A stretch of 64,000 bases of DNA from Chromatiales bacterium (GTDB taxonomy: Bacteria > Pseudomonadota > Gammaproteobacteria > Steroidobacterales > GCA-2729495), in NCBI GenBank assembly GCA_016789845.1, contig JAEUQA010000013.1:213341-277340 (forward strand), read 5' to 3'. Position numbers and translations under genes: made by a program. Position 1 is the first letter of the stretch, and every line of letters starts with the position of its first letter. The notes under the pieces were generated by a model that saw only the letters and a program-made list of their open reading frames with translations, ran no database searches and was not told the DNA's origin. Below, piece by piece: positions 49,471-61,235 of the stretch.

Positions 49471-49751
49471 CGTGGACACTGGAGGCCGAGCGCTGGCTGA
49501 AGGACATCCACGAGTACATCGCCGCGGACAACCCGCAGGCGGCGGCCCAAACGGTTCAAGGCATCTTTGATCGGGCGCAGCTACTGCGGGACTTCCCGGA
49601 AATGGGCCACCGCTACTGGGCCTCATCAAGGAATGTGCGGATTCTCTTGTATAGCCACTACCGCATCACATATCTCATCGCTGGCGACGGCGCCATCGAG
49701 ATTCTCGGCGTCTTTCATGGCGCCCTTGATCTCGCGCGATACGAACTCTGA
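49458..49751 (+). CDS. ParE/RelE-family toxin
   Basis: 97 residues from GTG at 49458. ITWTLEAERWLKDIHEYIAA at the start and HRYWASSRNVRILLYSHYRI then IEILGVFHGALDL at the end are standard ParE/RelE segments. Overlaps the antitoxin gene. Ends 6 nt from the convergent alaS stop. Confidence 0.9.
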   Translation: MATITWTLEAERWLKDIHEYIAADNPQAAAQTVQGIFDRAQLLRDFPEMGHRYWASSRNVRILLYSHYRITYLIAGDGAIEILGVFHGALDLARYEL

Positions 49752-49757
49752 ACGGTC

Positions 49758-52379
<2,622 letters not shown>

Positions 52380-52423
52380 CGGGGTCCGGTTTTTGGGCGG
52401 CGAAACCGCTAAGGATAAACCAG

Positions 52424-52538
52424 AAGGTACCGGACACTTAGTTATTGGGTTTGCTTAGTTATTGCCTGGCCTGACCGGGTCGAGTCGCCCCCGGCGACAA
52501 TAACTAAGCAAACCCAATAACTAAGTGTCCGGTACCTT
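52424..52538. repeat. Inverted repeat pair of the GGTACCGGACAC family, alaS-recX junction
   Basis: Two perfectly inverted 41-bp arms, 52424-52464 and 52498-52538, separated by 33 nt. Each arm reads from the outside AAGGTACCGGACACTTAG, then TTATTGGGTTT and GCTTAGTTATTG, so the unit (C/A)CTTAGTTATT occurs twice per arm as a direct repeat. The right arm contains the last codons and the TAG stop of recX. This is the cleanest member of the family without a gene between its arms. Confidence 0.95.
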
Positions 52539-52971
52539 TCTTAGCACCGCCCTTGCCTGCTCGGCGGTGAAGCCGCGGTATTGCAGGAAGCGGGCCTGGC
52601 GGGCCTGCTCCTTGAAGTCGGCGGGGACCTTGGCACCGAAGCGCTTGCGGCGGACGGTCTCGGCGGCCTCCACCCAGTCCACGTCCATGCTGGCCAGGGT
52701 CTCCGTGACCTGGGAGCTGGCGATGCCCCGGCGCTCCAGCTCGGCGCGGAGCCAGACGGGTCCATGACCCCGGCGGGTGTGGCTGCCCACGAAGTTCTCG
52801 ACGAAGCGGTCCTCGGAGAGGAGGCGGTCGTCCATCAGGGCAGCGAGCGTGATCTCGACCTCTTCGGCGTCGAAGCCCCGGGCCGCCAGCTTCTCCCGCA
52901 ACTCGGCCACCGAATGCTCCCGGCGCGCGAGGATGTCGAGGGCGCTCTTCCGGCAGGTCGCCCGGCGCGGT

Positions 52972-53063
52972 GCAGGAGCGGCTTCAGCCGCGACCCCGCT
53001 CCCGCCCGAATCGAGTCCGCGAGTCTCGGGCGGGAGCGGGGTCGCGGCTGAAGCCGCTCCTAC
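52972..53063. repeat. GTAG-type REP hairpin (BIME) inside the recX 5' coding region
   Basis: Arms GCAGGAGCGGCTTCAGCCGC at 52972 and its complement ending CTCCTAC at 53063; the symmetry continues inward through CCGCTCCCGCCCGA/TCGGGCGGGAGCGG, giving about 38-bp arms around a 16-nt loop. Situated between the recA stop and the recX core. Confidence 0.92.
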
Positions 53064-53070
53064 GTCGCTC

Positions 53071-54114
<1,044 letters not shown>

Positions 54115-54365
54115 GAATCCTTGAACCTCTGTCTCGTGTGTCTTGCGGGGCCCGGCAAACGCCCTGGGAATACGCCGGTGGAGTGGCCGGATTATTCCAC
54201 AGATGGGGGGCGGAAGCGGCGCGGAGAAAAGGGCGATTTGGTGGTGATTTGGGAGGGTGCCGGCACCGCGCCCTTACGCGCTACCGCAGGCTGGCGTGAT
54301 GAGGCCTTGTTCGTCCTATACTTTGTTTCACTGAGGCCTTGACCCACCAGATGAGGACATCAGCC

Positions 54366-54698
54366 ATGCATGCCCAGAATCGCCACCCGAAGCCGCGCTA
54401 CATCGCTATCGTGACTGCCACCACGGCCCTCCTGGCCATGGGTGCCACGGCACCGGCCGTCCAGGCCGCGGATGCCGGGCCGCAGCTCTCCAGCGGGGCA
54501 CCCCTTCTCCTGGCCCAGACCCAGGGATCCGAGCGCCGCGGTGAGCGCCGGGACGACCGGCAGGGCGACCGGGACAATCGCCAGGAAACCCGGGACGAGT
54601 GCCGCGAAGAGGAAGGTGCCGGCAAGGACAAGCGCGACTGCAAGCAGGAGGGCCGGCAGGAGAACCGGGGAGACGGGGAGCAGGCACCGCTCCTCTAG
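54366..54698 (+). CDS. Small secreted Arg/Asp-rich protein
   Basis: 110 residues from ATG at 54366 (GAGGA 8 nt upstream). Signal peptide IAIVTATTALLAMGATAPAV ending in QAADA. The mature part is highly charged and disordered (ERRGERRDDRQGDRDNR), with a pair of Cys. Not recognised. Its stop overlaps the convergent pncC stop by 4 nt. Confidence 0.7.
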   Translation: MHAQNRHPKPRYIAIVTATTALLAMGATAPAVQAADAGPQLSSGAPLLLAQTQGSERRGERRDDRQGDRDNRQETRDECREEEGAGKDKRDCKQEGRQENRGDGEQAPLL

Positions 54699-55189
54699 CG
54701 CGGCACCCGGGCGATCGTGCCGTCCAGGGCCTCGGCGACAGCCTGGCTGCGGACGGCGGCCCGGTCGCCAGGCAGCTCGCGCTTCTCCGCGCCCAGTTTC
54801 CCGTCCGGGCCGGCCCAGGCGAGCCACACCGTGCCGACGGGCTTGGCGTCGGTGCCGCCGTCGGGCCCCGCGATGCCGGTGATGGCCACGGCCAGGTCGG
54901 CGCCGCTGGCGCGCCGGGCACCGATGGCCATCTCCTCCGCCACCTGCTGGCTGACGGCGCCGTGGTCCTTCAGGGTCTGCTCGCGAACGCCGAGGAGCGC
55001 GTGCTTCGCGTTGTTTCCGTAGGTTACGAAGCCGAACTCGAACCAGGCGGAACTGCCGGGCCGATCGGTCAGGCATTTCGCGAGCCAGCCGCCGGTGCAG
55101 GACTCCGCGGTAGTGAGTTTCAGGCCCCGGGCGGCCAGCAGCTCGGCCAGTTCCGCAACTCGCGCGGCTAACAGGTTGTCTTCCCTCAT
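54695..55189 (-). CDS. pncC: Nicotinamide-nucleotide amidase (CinA C-terminal family)
   Basis: 164 residues, stand-alone CinA amidase domain. Converts NMN to nicotinate mononucleotide in the pyridine nucleotide cycle. Signature LTTAESCTGGWLAKCLTDRP (about 25-45, catalytic Ser/Thr region), FVTYGNNAK, GAVSQQVAEEMA and ITGIAGPDGGT...KPVGTVWLA. Typical neighbour of recA in gammaproteobacteria. Overlaps the glycosyltransferase gene by 4 nt. Confidence 0.95.
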   Translation of the reverse strand: MREDNLLAARVAELAELLAARGLKLTTAESCTGGWLAKCLTDRPGSSAWFEFGFVTYGNNAKHALLGVREQTLKDHGAVSQQVAEEMAIGARRASGADLAVAITGIAGPDGGTDAKPVGTVWLAWAGPDGKLGAEKRELPGDRAAVRSQAVAEALDGTIARVPR

Positions 55190-56286
55190 GCCAGCACCTC
55201 CCGGTACAGCTCGATGTAGGACTCCACCATCCGGTCCGGGCTGAACTCCGCCCGGATCCGCGCGGCGGCGGCGGCACCCAGCTGGCGGCGCCAGCCGGGA
55301 TCGTCCAGTAGCAGGATGACACCCTCCGCCAGGGCAACGGGGTCGCCGGGCGCCACCAGGAGGCCGGTGTCGCCGTCGGCCACCGCCTCGGGCACGCCGC
55401 CGGCAGCACAGGCGACCACCGGGACGCCGGCGGCCTGGGCCTCCAGCAGGCCCACGCCCAGGCCCTCCCGGGCGGCGGGGTGGACGACCAGGTCGACCCG
55501 GCCGAGGAATTCCCGCAGGTCGGGGCGGAACCCGGCGAAGGTGACGGTCGCGGCGAGGCCCTCGGCGTCGGCACCGGCGGCGGCCTCGAGCCGGCCTTCC
55601 AGCTCCGCCTGGAGCGGGCCGGCGCCGAGGACGAGGAGCCGCGCGTCGGGGCAGCGGTGGCGGACCATCGGCCAGGCCTCCAGCAGCAGGGCGTGGCCCT
55701 TGCGGGGGATGAGCTGGGCGACGACGGCGACGACCCGGTCGGTGTCCTCGAAGCCGAATTCTTCGAGAAAGCGCTCGCGGGTCCAGGTGGGCTGGCAGGC
55801 GTCGGCGTCTATGGCGCTCCGGATGGTGCGGAGCTTTGCGGGCGGCAGGCCCTCCCGCTCGAGCTGCCCGCGGACGGCGGCGGAGATGGCGACGACCCGG
55901 TCGTAGGCCCGGTACTTGAGGGTGCCGACGACGGGGGTGTCGGGGCTGTCCACGCGGCGGGTGAGGATGGCGGGGATGCGGGCCAGGGCGGCGGCGAGGC
56001 CGCCGAAGTAGTCGGCGCCGCGGCGGCTGTGGGCGTGGAGCAGGTCGGGCTTCAGTTCCTGGACCGTGCGGGTGAGGAAGGAGACGGCGGAGATGTCCAG
56101 GTCGCCGCCGATCGGGTGGGTGATGACGGGGTGGCCGGCTGCCTGGGCCGCTTCGGCGATGGCGCTCTCCGTGGGGCAGGCCAGCGTGGCGTCGATGCCG
56201 CGCTTCCTCAGGCCGTCGAAGAGCAGCAGCACCTGGCGGGGGCCGCCGTAGAGATGCCTGCCTGTCTCGAGGTGCAGCGTTTTCAC
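55186..56286 (-). CDS. GT4-family glycosyltransferase
   Basis: 366 residues, GT-B fold retaining glycosyltransferase. N-terminal acceptor domain with HLYGGPRQVLLLFDGLRKRG and DLLHAHSRRGADYFGGLAAA; C-terminal nucleotide-sugar domain with VAQLIPRKGHALLLEAW and the EX7E region HPAAREGLGVGLLEAQAAG. The start codon is GTG at 56286. It stands 1 nt from a repeat-family element, and the only sequence in front is GGTACCTTTTC, without a Shine-Dalgarno. Probably glycosylates a lipid or polysaccharide; product unknown. Confidence 0.88.
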   Translation of the reverse strand: MKTLHLETGRHLYGGPRQVLLLFDGLRKRGIDATLACPTESAIAEAAQAAGHPVITHPIGGDLDISAVSFLTRTVQELKPDLLHAHSRRGADYFGGLAAALARIPAILTRRVDSPDTPVVGTLKYRAYDRVVAISAAVRGQLEREGLPPAKLRTIRSAIDADACQPTWTRERFLEEFGFEDTDRVVAVVAQLIPRKGHALLLEAWPMVRHRCPDARLLVLGAGPLQAELEGRLEAAAGADAEGLAATVTFAGFRPDLREFLGRVDLVVHPAAREGLGVGLLEAQAAGVPVVACAAGGVPEAVADGDTGLLVAPGDPVALAEGVILLLDDPGWRRQLGAAAAARIRAEFSPDRMVESYIELYREVLA

Positions 56287-56287
56287 G

Positions 56288-56331
56288 AAAAGGTACCGGA
56301 CACTTAGTTATTCAGTTTGCTTAGTTATTGG
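56288..56331 (+). repeat. Left arm of the RAYT-bearing repeat pair
   Basis: AAAAGGTACCGGACACTTAG followed by TTATTCAGTTT and GCTTAGTTATTGG. Same structure as the other arms. It directly abuts the GTG start of the glycosyltransferase on the left. Confidence 0.93.
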
Positions 56332-56400
56332 CCGGTTTTTCGAGTGGTCACCCGGGCGGCGCCGCCCCTACTCTCCCCGAACCCATCAGGAGAGGCAAGG

Positions 56401-57285
56401 ATGCCGCGGAAACCGCGCCTGCACGTGCCAGGCGGCGTCTATCACGTGATCCTCCGCGGCAACCACCGGGAGCCGCTGTTCAGCGCCGACAAGGACCGGG
56501 CCTACCTGAACGCGCTGGTGGGCGACGTGGTGGCGCGCTTCGGCCTGCGCGTCTTCGCATACTGCTGGATGACCAACCACCTGCACCTGGCCGTGCAGGT
56601 GGGCGACACGCCGCTGGAGAAGCCGATGCAGCGCCTCGCCATGCGCTACGCCCTGCACATCCACCGGGACGCGGGCCAGACCGGGCACCTCTTCGAGCGG
56701 CGCTACCGCTCGATCCTGGTGGACGCGAACAGCTACCTGCTGGCGCTGGTCCGGTACATCCACCTGAATCCCGTGGTCGCCGGCATGGTGGCGGAACCGA
56801 TGGCGTATCGCTGGTCGAGTCACAGGGACTACCTGGGGCGGGCGACGGTGCCATGGGTCGACGCGGCCTTCGTGCTGGACATGTTCGGGCCGGCGACGGG
56901 GGTCGCCCGGGTGCGGTACTCGCGGTTCATGCGGTCCTGGACGGACGAAGACCTGGCCCCATTCGAGAAGCATGAGTCGCGGGACACGCGGGCGATGGAG
57001 CCTGGGGTGCCACCTCGCGAGCCGGAGCCGCCGGTAACCCGGCCCGAGGAACGGGAGACACTGGAGCAGATCGCCGCCCGGCACTGCCAGCGGCACAGGA
57101 TCGTCCTGACGGAACTGGCGTCTGCGTCCCGGGAGCGGCGGCTCTGCACCGTTCGTACCGCCATCGCCCGGGAGGCTCTCGACCAGGATGCGGCGACGCT
57201 GTCCGAGGTGTCTCGATTCCTCGGCCGGAGCGCCTCGGTGCTGGCACAGGCCCTCGCCCGCCAGAGAATAACTAAGCAAAAATAA
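56401..57285 (+). CDS. REP-associated tyrosine transposase (RAYT), with DnaA-C-like tail
   Basis: 294 residues from ATG at 56401 (AGGAG 11 nt upstream). Y1/HUH transposase domain (1-190): MPRKPRLHVPGGVYHVILRG, TNHLHLAV with the HxH metal site (about 60), and SYLLALVRYIHLNPV with the catalytic Tyr (about 120), then YRWSSHRDYLG. The C-terminal 75 residues (LEQIAARHCQRH...LSEVSRFLGRSASVLAQAL) resemble the DnaA domain IV helix-turn-helix and probably bind DNA. The last eight residues and the TAA come from the right repeat arm, so the gene and its repeat are fused. Presumed to copy or move the flanking repeat family. Confidence 0.93.
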   Translation: MPRKPRLHVPGGVYHVILRGNHREPLFSADKDRAYLNALVGDVVARFGLRVFAYCWMTNHLHLAVQVGDTPLEKPMQRLAMRYALHIHRDAGQTGHLFERRYRSILVDANSYLLALVRYIHLNPVVAGMVAEPMAYRWSSHRDYLGRATVPWVDAAFVLDMFGPATGVARVRYSRFMRSWTDEDLAPFEKHESRDTRAMEPGVPPREPEPPVTRPEERETLEQIAARHCQRHRIVLTELASASRERRLCTVRTAIAREALDQDAATLSEVSRFLGRSASVLAQALARQRITKQK

Positions 57286-57305
57286 CTAAGTGTCCGGTAC
57301 CTTTT
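57267..57305 (-). repeat. Right arm of the RAYT-bearing repeat pair
   Basis: Read on the minus strand: AAAAAGGTACCGGACACTTA, then GTTATTTTT and GCTTAGTTATT. It is 3 bp shorter in the inner spacer than the left arm. On the plus strand it gives the transposase stop TAA, on the minus strand the stop TAG of the AraC-type regulator. Confidence 0.93.
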
Positions 57306-58257
57306 TGCCGCGGCGCCAGGTGGCGGGGGGTGAGCCGAACTCGCGCTTGAAGGCGCGGTTGAAGGCGGCCTCGGACTCGTAGCCCAGGCTCGCCGCGATG
57401 CGCGCCACGGGGTCGCGGCCCGCGCGCAGGGCCTGGGCCGCCAGGGACATCCGCCAGCGCGTGAGGTACTGCATCGGCGGCTCGCCTAGCAGGCGGCCGA
57501 AGCGTTCCGCTAGCGCCGACCGGGACAGCGCCGACTGCCGCGCCAGGTCATCCACCGTCCAGGCATGCCCGGGACGCGCATGCATCAGGGCGAGCGCCCG
57601 CCCCACGCCCGGGTCCCGCAGGCCCGCGAACCAGCCGCCCTGCCCCGCCGGCAGCGAATCGACGTAACGGCGCACGGCATCCACGAAGAGCAGCTCCGAC
57701 AGCCGCGCGACCAGCGTCTCGCCCCCCGGCCGGCTTGCGCCGCTCTCCGCCGCGCCGATCTCGAAGCTGCCCATGAGCCAGCGCGTGGCCGGCCCGTCGC
57801 CGACGGGAATCCGCACCAGCCGCGGCAGCGCGCCGAGCAGCGGCTGGCAGAGGCGCTTGTCGCAGGCCAGGTAGCCGCAGAGGAAGCGCGTACGCTCGCC
57901 GCCGCCCCCGTAGTTGATGCGCGCGGGACCGCCATCGTCGCCCGGCTCCACGAGGAGCTCGGCGCGGACCGGCGCGAGCTGCACGTCGCTGCCCATGAGG
58001 TGCTGGTCGCCCATCGGCAGCAGCAGCAGGTCGCCGGGACCCAGTTCCACGCCGAGGGATCCGTCCGGCAGGCGGGCCCGGCACCGGCCCTCCACGAGGA
58101 GGTGGTAGATCGCGACGTGCTCCGCGTTCGGCAGGATCGAGCGGACGTCCTCGTCGCCGGGTGCGGAGTCGATGCACCAGGGCGCCGTGAAGTTCGCCTG
58201 CAGGAAGATCCCCGTTTCGAGGCGCAACACCTTCAGGACTTCGGAGAGTGCATCCAT
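57286..58257 (-). CDS. AraC-family transcriptional regulator
   Basis: 323 residues from ATG at 58257. N-terminal cupin-type sensor domain (AraC cupin_6 like): YHLLVEGRCRARLPDGS, PGDLLLLPMGDQHLM, FLCGYLACDKRL. C-terminal double HTH: WTVDDLARQSALSRSALAER and the second helix set with IAASLGYESEAAFNRAFKRE. The family usually activates a nearby operon. The C terminus Lys-Lys-Val-Pro-Asp-Thr plus stop is encoded by the repeat element. Divergent from the di-iron protein gene (about 110 nt), its likely target. Confidence 0.92.
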   Translation of the reverse strand: MDALSEVLKVLRLETGIFLQANFTAPWCIDSAPGDEDVRSILPNAEHVAIYHLLVEGRCRARLPDGSLGVELGPGDLLLLPMGDQHLMGSDVQLAPVRAELLVEPGDDGGPARINYGGGGERTRFLCGYLACDKRLCQPLLGALPRLVRIPVGDGPATRWLMGSFEIGAAESGASRPGGETLVARLSELLFVDAVRRYVDSLPAGQGGWFAGLRDPGVGRALALMHARPGHAWTVDDLARQSALSRSALAERFGRLLGEPPMQYLTRWRMSLAAQALRAGRDPVARIAASLGYESEAAFNRAFKREFGSPPATWRRGKKVPDT

Positions 58258-58370
58258 GGGCGCAGGTCTGGTGTTCCGGGCAAAAACCGCGGCGCCTCCG
58301 GCAAGTGCGGCAGCGCCTCCCTCTTCAGGATACACCCCATGCCAACCCGCCAATCACGAGGAAGATGACC

Positions 58371-59294
58371 ATGAAATCCCCCGCCATTTCCCGCTACGCC
58401 CGGTGCATTGCCGCCTCCCGGCGCATCCGCTGGGAGATCGATGCCGACGTCATCCGCGGCCGCGACTTCGACTACTCCCGCAGCTTCCTGCCGGACGGCC
58501 TGTCCTTCGCGAACCGGCTCCCTTTCCTGGATGCAGCGTCCCGGCGCTTCTTCAGCCAGGTCCAGGGGCGCACCTACGCGAACATGTTCGGCCTGGTGGA
58601 GCGCTTCATCGGCGCGAAGATCGTCGAGGTCACCCGGGACCACGCAACGGGCGACCAGGTGGCGATGGAGGCACTCGTCCGCTTCACCGACGAGGAGCTG
58701 AAGCACCAGGAGCTGTTCCGCCGGCTCGACGCGCTGGCGGCCGCGGGAATGCCCGCCGGCTACCGCTTCGTGCCGGAGCCGAACGCGGTGGCGTCCTTCG
58801 TGCTCGGCAAGGGCACCTGGGCGGTGCTCGCGCTCACCTGCGACATCGAGCTATTCACCCAGGCCCACTACCGGGCGAGCATCGCGCCGGAGTCGGGGAT
58901 CTGCCCGCTGTGGCGGGACGTGTTCCTCTTCCACTGGAAGGAGGAGTCCCAGCACGCGATCCTGGACGAGCTGGAGTGGCGGCGGATCGACGCAACGCTG
59001 ACCGACGCGGAGCGGGACCGGGGCGTGACGGAGCTGCTCGAGTTGGTGGCGGGCGTGGATGGCCTGCTGCAGGCCCAGGCGGCGGCTGACACCGGGTACT
59101 TCGTGGCGGCGGCGGGGCCGGGGTTCAGCCCTGCCCAGGTGGCGGAGATCGGGGCCACGTTCCTGAAGGCCTACCGCTGGCAGTACATCGAGTCGGGCGT
59201 GGGCGACCCGCGCTTCCAGGCGGTCCTGGCCGGGATGCTCACCCCGGCCCAGCTGGCCCGCCTCGGCGGAAACCCGACTGCCGCGGCCGCCTGA
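58371..59294 (+). CDS. Di-iron ferritin-like protein (AurF-type fold candidate)
   Basis: 307 residues from ATG at 58371 (AGGAAG 6 nt upstream; ATG at 58365 also possible). Helical protein with two carboxylate-histidine pairs: DEELKHQELFRRLD (about 107) and WKEESQHAILDELEW (about 190), the ExxH pattern of di-iron centres. Resembles non-heme diiron oxygenases or ferritin-like reductases; exact family not certain. Under likely control of the divergent AraC regulator. Confidence 0.75.
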   Translation: MKSPAISRYARCIAASRRIRWEIDADVIRGRDFDYSRSFLPDGLSFANRLPFLDAASRRFFSQVQGRTYANMFGLVERFIGAKIVEVTRDHATGDQVAMEALVRFTDEELKHQELFRRLDALAAAGMPAGYRFVPEPNAVASFVLGKGTWAVLALTCDIELFTQAHYRASIAPESGICPLWRDVFLFHWKEESQHAILDELEWRRIDATLTDAERDRGVTELLELVAGVDGLLQAQAAADTGYFVAAAGPGFSPAQVAEIGATFLKAYRWQYIESGVGDPRFQAVLAGMLTPAQLARLGGNPTAAAA

Positions 59295-59309
59295 GCGCGT
59301 TTAGCCCGG

Positions 59310-59406
59310 AAAAGGTACCGGACACTTAGTTTTGCTTGGTTCTTGGGGGCGGCGTACCGAGCCAGATAACTAAGCAAAGCCAATAACTAAGTGTCCGGTA
59401 CCTTTC
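59310..59406. repeat. Inverted repeat pair between di-iron gene and cysteine synthase gene
   Basis: Left arm 59310-59345 (AAAAGGTACCGGACACTTAG, then a 9-bp shortened inner part), right arm 59364-59406, about 18 nt between. The right arm ends 15 nt before ATG of the cysteine synthase-like gene. Confidence 0.92.
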
Positions 59407-59420
59407 AGAGGAAGCTAGCC

Positions 59421-60926
59421 ATGAGCAGACGCTACGACAGCATCCTGGAGACCATCGGCCACACGCCGGTGGTGCGGCTCGCCCGCCTCGCGCCGCCCCA
59501 CGTGAATCTCTACGTGAAGGTGGAAGCGCGGAACCCGATGGGGTCGGTGAAGGACCGCCTGGCGCTCGGCATCATCGAGGACGCCGAGCGCCGGGGCACC
59601 CTGAAACCCGGCCAGACGGTGATCGAGGCCTCCAGCGGGAATACCGGCATCGCGCTCGCGATGGTCTGCGCCCGCAAGGGCTACCCGCTGGTCGTCGTGA
59701 TGGCAGAGAACTTCAGCATCGAGCGCCGGCGGCTCATGCGCTTCCTCGGCGCGCGGGTCGTGCTGACCCCAGCCGCGGACAAGGGCTCGGGCATGATGCG
59801 CAAGGCCGCCGAGCTGGCCGCGACCCACGGCTGGTTCCTGTGCCGCCAGTTCGAGAACCCGGCCAATGCCGAGGTGCACGCGCGCACCACGGCGCCGGAG
59901 ATCCTGGCCGCCTTCGACGACATTCCGCTCGACTACTTCATCGCCGGCTGCGGCACGGGCGGCACCGTCAAGGGTGTCGCCCAGGTGCTGCGCCGGGAAC
60001 GGCCGGCAACCCGCATCGTCGCCTGCGAGCCCGACAATGCACCGATGCTCGGCAGCGGACTCCCGCAGCCCCGCGACGCCGACGGCCAGCCGGCCGGCAG
60101 CCACCCCGCCTTCCGGCCCCACCCGATGCAGGGCTGGAGCCCGGACGCGGTGGCGGCGATCACCGAGTCGGCCTTCGCCGCCGGGCTGGTGGATGAGGTG
60201 GTACCCGTGAACGGCGCGGCGGCCATGCAGGCGTCCCGGGACCTCGCCCGGCTTGAGGGGATCTTCACGGGGATTACGGGCGGCGCGACGCTGGCCGGCG
60301 CCCTGCAGGTGGCGGCCAGCGCGCCCGCGGGGTCGAACCTGCTCTGCCTGCTGCCCGACACGGGCGAGCGCTACCTGAGCACGCCGCTGTTCGCCGACAT
60401 CCCGGCGGACATGACGGCGGAGGAGACGGAGATTTCCCGGTCCACGCCGACGGCGCGCTTCGACCGGCCGGCGACGGCCCCAGCCCCCACGGCGGTGGCA
60501 CCGTCTGCGCCGTCGCCCGCAACCGTCGACGTGGACGCTGCGCAGCTGCTGGACAGGGCCCTGGCCGCCGGCACCGAACCCGTGGTGATGTTCGCCCTCG
60601 AGTGGTGCGAGTTTTGTTGGTCGTTGCGGCGGCTCTTTGCCGCGTTCGGGATCCCCTACCGGTCCATCGACCTTGATTCGGTGGCCTGGCAGGCAGAGGA
60701 TCGGGGTGCGCGCCTCCGTGCGGCCCTCACCGCCCGGACGGGCATCGCGACGATCCCCCAGGTCTTCATCGGCGGAGAACTGGTGGGGGGCTGCACGGAC
60801 GTGATCGAGCGGCTGCGGCGCGGCGACCTGGCCGCGCGGCTGGCTGCACTGGGAGTGGCCGTGGACCTGTCGTCAGGCCCCGACCCGCGAAGTTTCTTGC
60901 CGGGCTGGATCCAGCCCAGAACCTAG
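59421..60926 (+). CDS. Cysteine synthase-like protein fused to a glutaredoxin domain
   Basis: 501 residues from ATG at 59421, with AGAGGAAG 8 nt upstream. Residues 1-310: PLP-dependent CysK/CysM-type enzyme, with PMGSVKDRLALGII (PLP Lys, about 40), EASSGNTGIALAMV, GCGTGGTVKGVAQVL and TGITGGATLAGAL. A proline/alanine linker (about 345-375) leads to a glutaredoxin-like domain (about 385-480) with WCEFCWS as CxxC site and cis-Pro TIPQVFIGGELVGG. O-acetylserine or phosphoserine plus sulfide (or thiosulfate) gives cysteine or S-sulfocysteine; the thiol domain could reduce S-sulfocysteine directly. The shift from EF-C to W-C-E-F-C is unusual but keeps CxxC. Confidence 0.9.
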   Translation: MSRRYDSILETIGHTPVVRLARLAPPHVNLYVKVEARNPMGSVKDRLALGIIEDAERRGTLKPGQTVIEASSGNTGIALAMVCARKGYPLVVVMAENFSIERRRLMRFLGARVVLTPAADKGSGMMRKAAELAATHGWFLCRQFENPANAEVHARTTAPEILAAFDDIPLDYFIAGCGTGGTVKGVAQVLRRERPATRIVACEPDNAPMLGSGLPQPRDADGQPAGSHPAFRPHPMQGWSPDAVAAITESAFAAGLVDEVVPVNGAAAMQASRDLARLEGIFTGITGGATLAGALQVAASAPAGSNLLCLLPDTGERYLSTPLFADIPADMTAEETEISRSTPTARFDRPATAPAPTAVAPSAPSPATVDVDAAQLLDRALAAGTEPVVMFALEWCEFCWSLRRLFAAFGIPYRSIDLDSVAWQAEDRGARLRAALTARTGIATIPQVFIGGELVGGCTDVIERLRRGDLAARLAALGVAVDLSSGPDPRSFLPGWIQPRT

Positions 60927-60938
60927 GAGAGTGAAGCG

Positions 60939-61220
60939 ATGGATACCTTCGTCATCATGCGGCGGAACGCCTGGAAGACACCCGAGGAGCTGCAGGCGGC
61001 CGCGGCCCGGTCCACCAAGGTGGGCGACACGATGCCCGACGCGGTGAAGTGGATCAGGTCCTACGTCGTGCGCGAGCCGGGCGGTGCGCTCGCGACGGCC
61101 TGCATCTACCAGGCCTCGAGCGAGGCGGCCATTCGCGAGCACGCCAGGCAGGCGGGGCTGCAGGCTGACGAGATCCTGCCCGTCGTGGACACGGTGGTGG
61201 TCCGCCCCGATCCGGGCTGA
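60939..61220 (+). CDS. DUF4242 (SCO4226-type) small protein
   Basis: 93 residues. TFVIMRRNAWKTPEELQAAA, then IRSYVVREPGGALATACIYQ and AAIREHARQAGLQADEIL. The pattern matches DUF4242, ferredoxin-like dimers with a nickel-binding member in Streptomyces. 12 nt after the cysteine synthase fusion, so one transcript. Role unknown. Confidence 0.83.
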   Translation: MDTFVIMRRNAWKTPEELQAAAARSTKVGDTMPDAVKWIRSYVVREPGGALATACIYQASSEAAIREHARQAGLQADEILPVVDTVVVRPDPG

Positions 61221-61235
61221 AGAGGGTACCGAGAT

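Larger units (their letters stand above)
56288..57305 (+). mobile_element. RAYT transposase unit bounded by inverted family repeats
   Basis: About 1.02 kb: left arm 56288-56331, transposase gene 56401-57285, right arm 57267-57305. Arms are inverted copies with the GGTACC ends facing outward, as in the gene-less pairs at 52424, 59310 and 61236. Interpreted as the potentially autonomous copy of the repeat family. No target-site duplication can be recognised, as expected for HUH-type mechanisms. Confidence 0.85.

Noticed and set aside
49005..49751. Single three-gene toxin-antitoxin operon
   Set aside because: The gene at 49005 is separated by 22 nt and belongs to a different antitoxin family from the overlapping 49285/49458 pair, so they are treated as separate units.
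54115..54338. LexA box upstream of recA
   Set aside because: No CTGT-N8-ACAG palindrome (or GAAC/GTTC-type alternative) could be found by eye; SOS control may use another motif or lie elsewhere.
58258..58364. Longer N termini for the AraC regulator (to 58353) and the di-iron protein (from 58248)
   Set aside because: The two extensions overlap each other on opposite strands and lack family similarity; inner ATGs at 58257 and 58371 fit domain borders and the latter has a Shine-Dalgarno.
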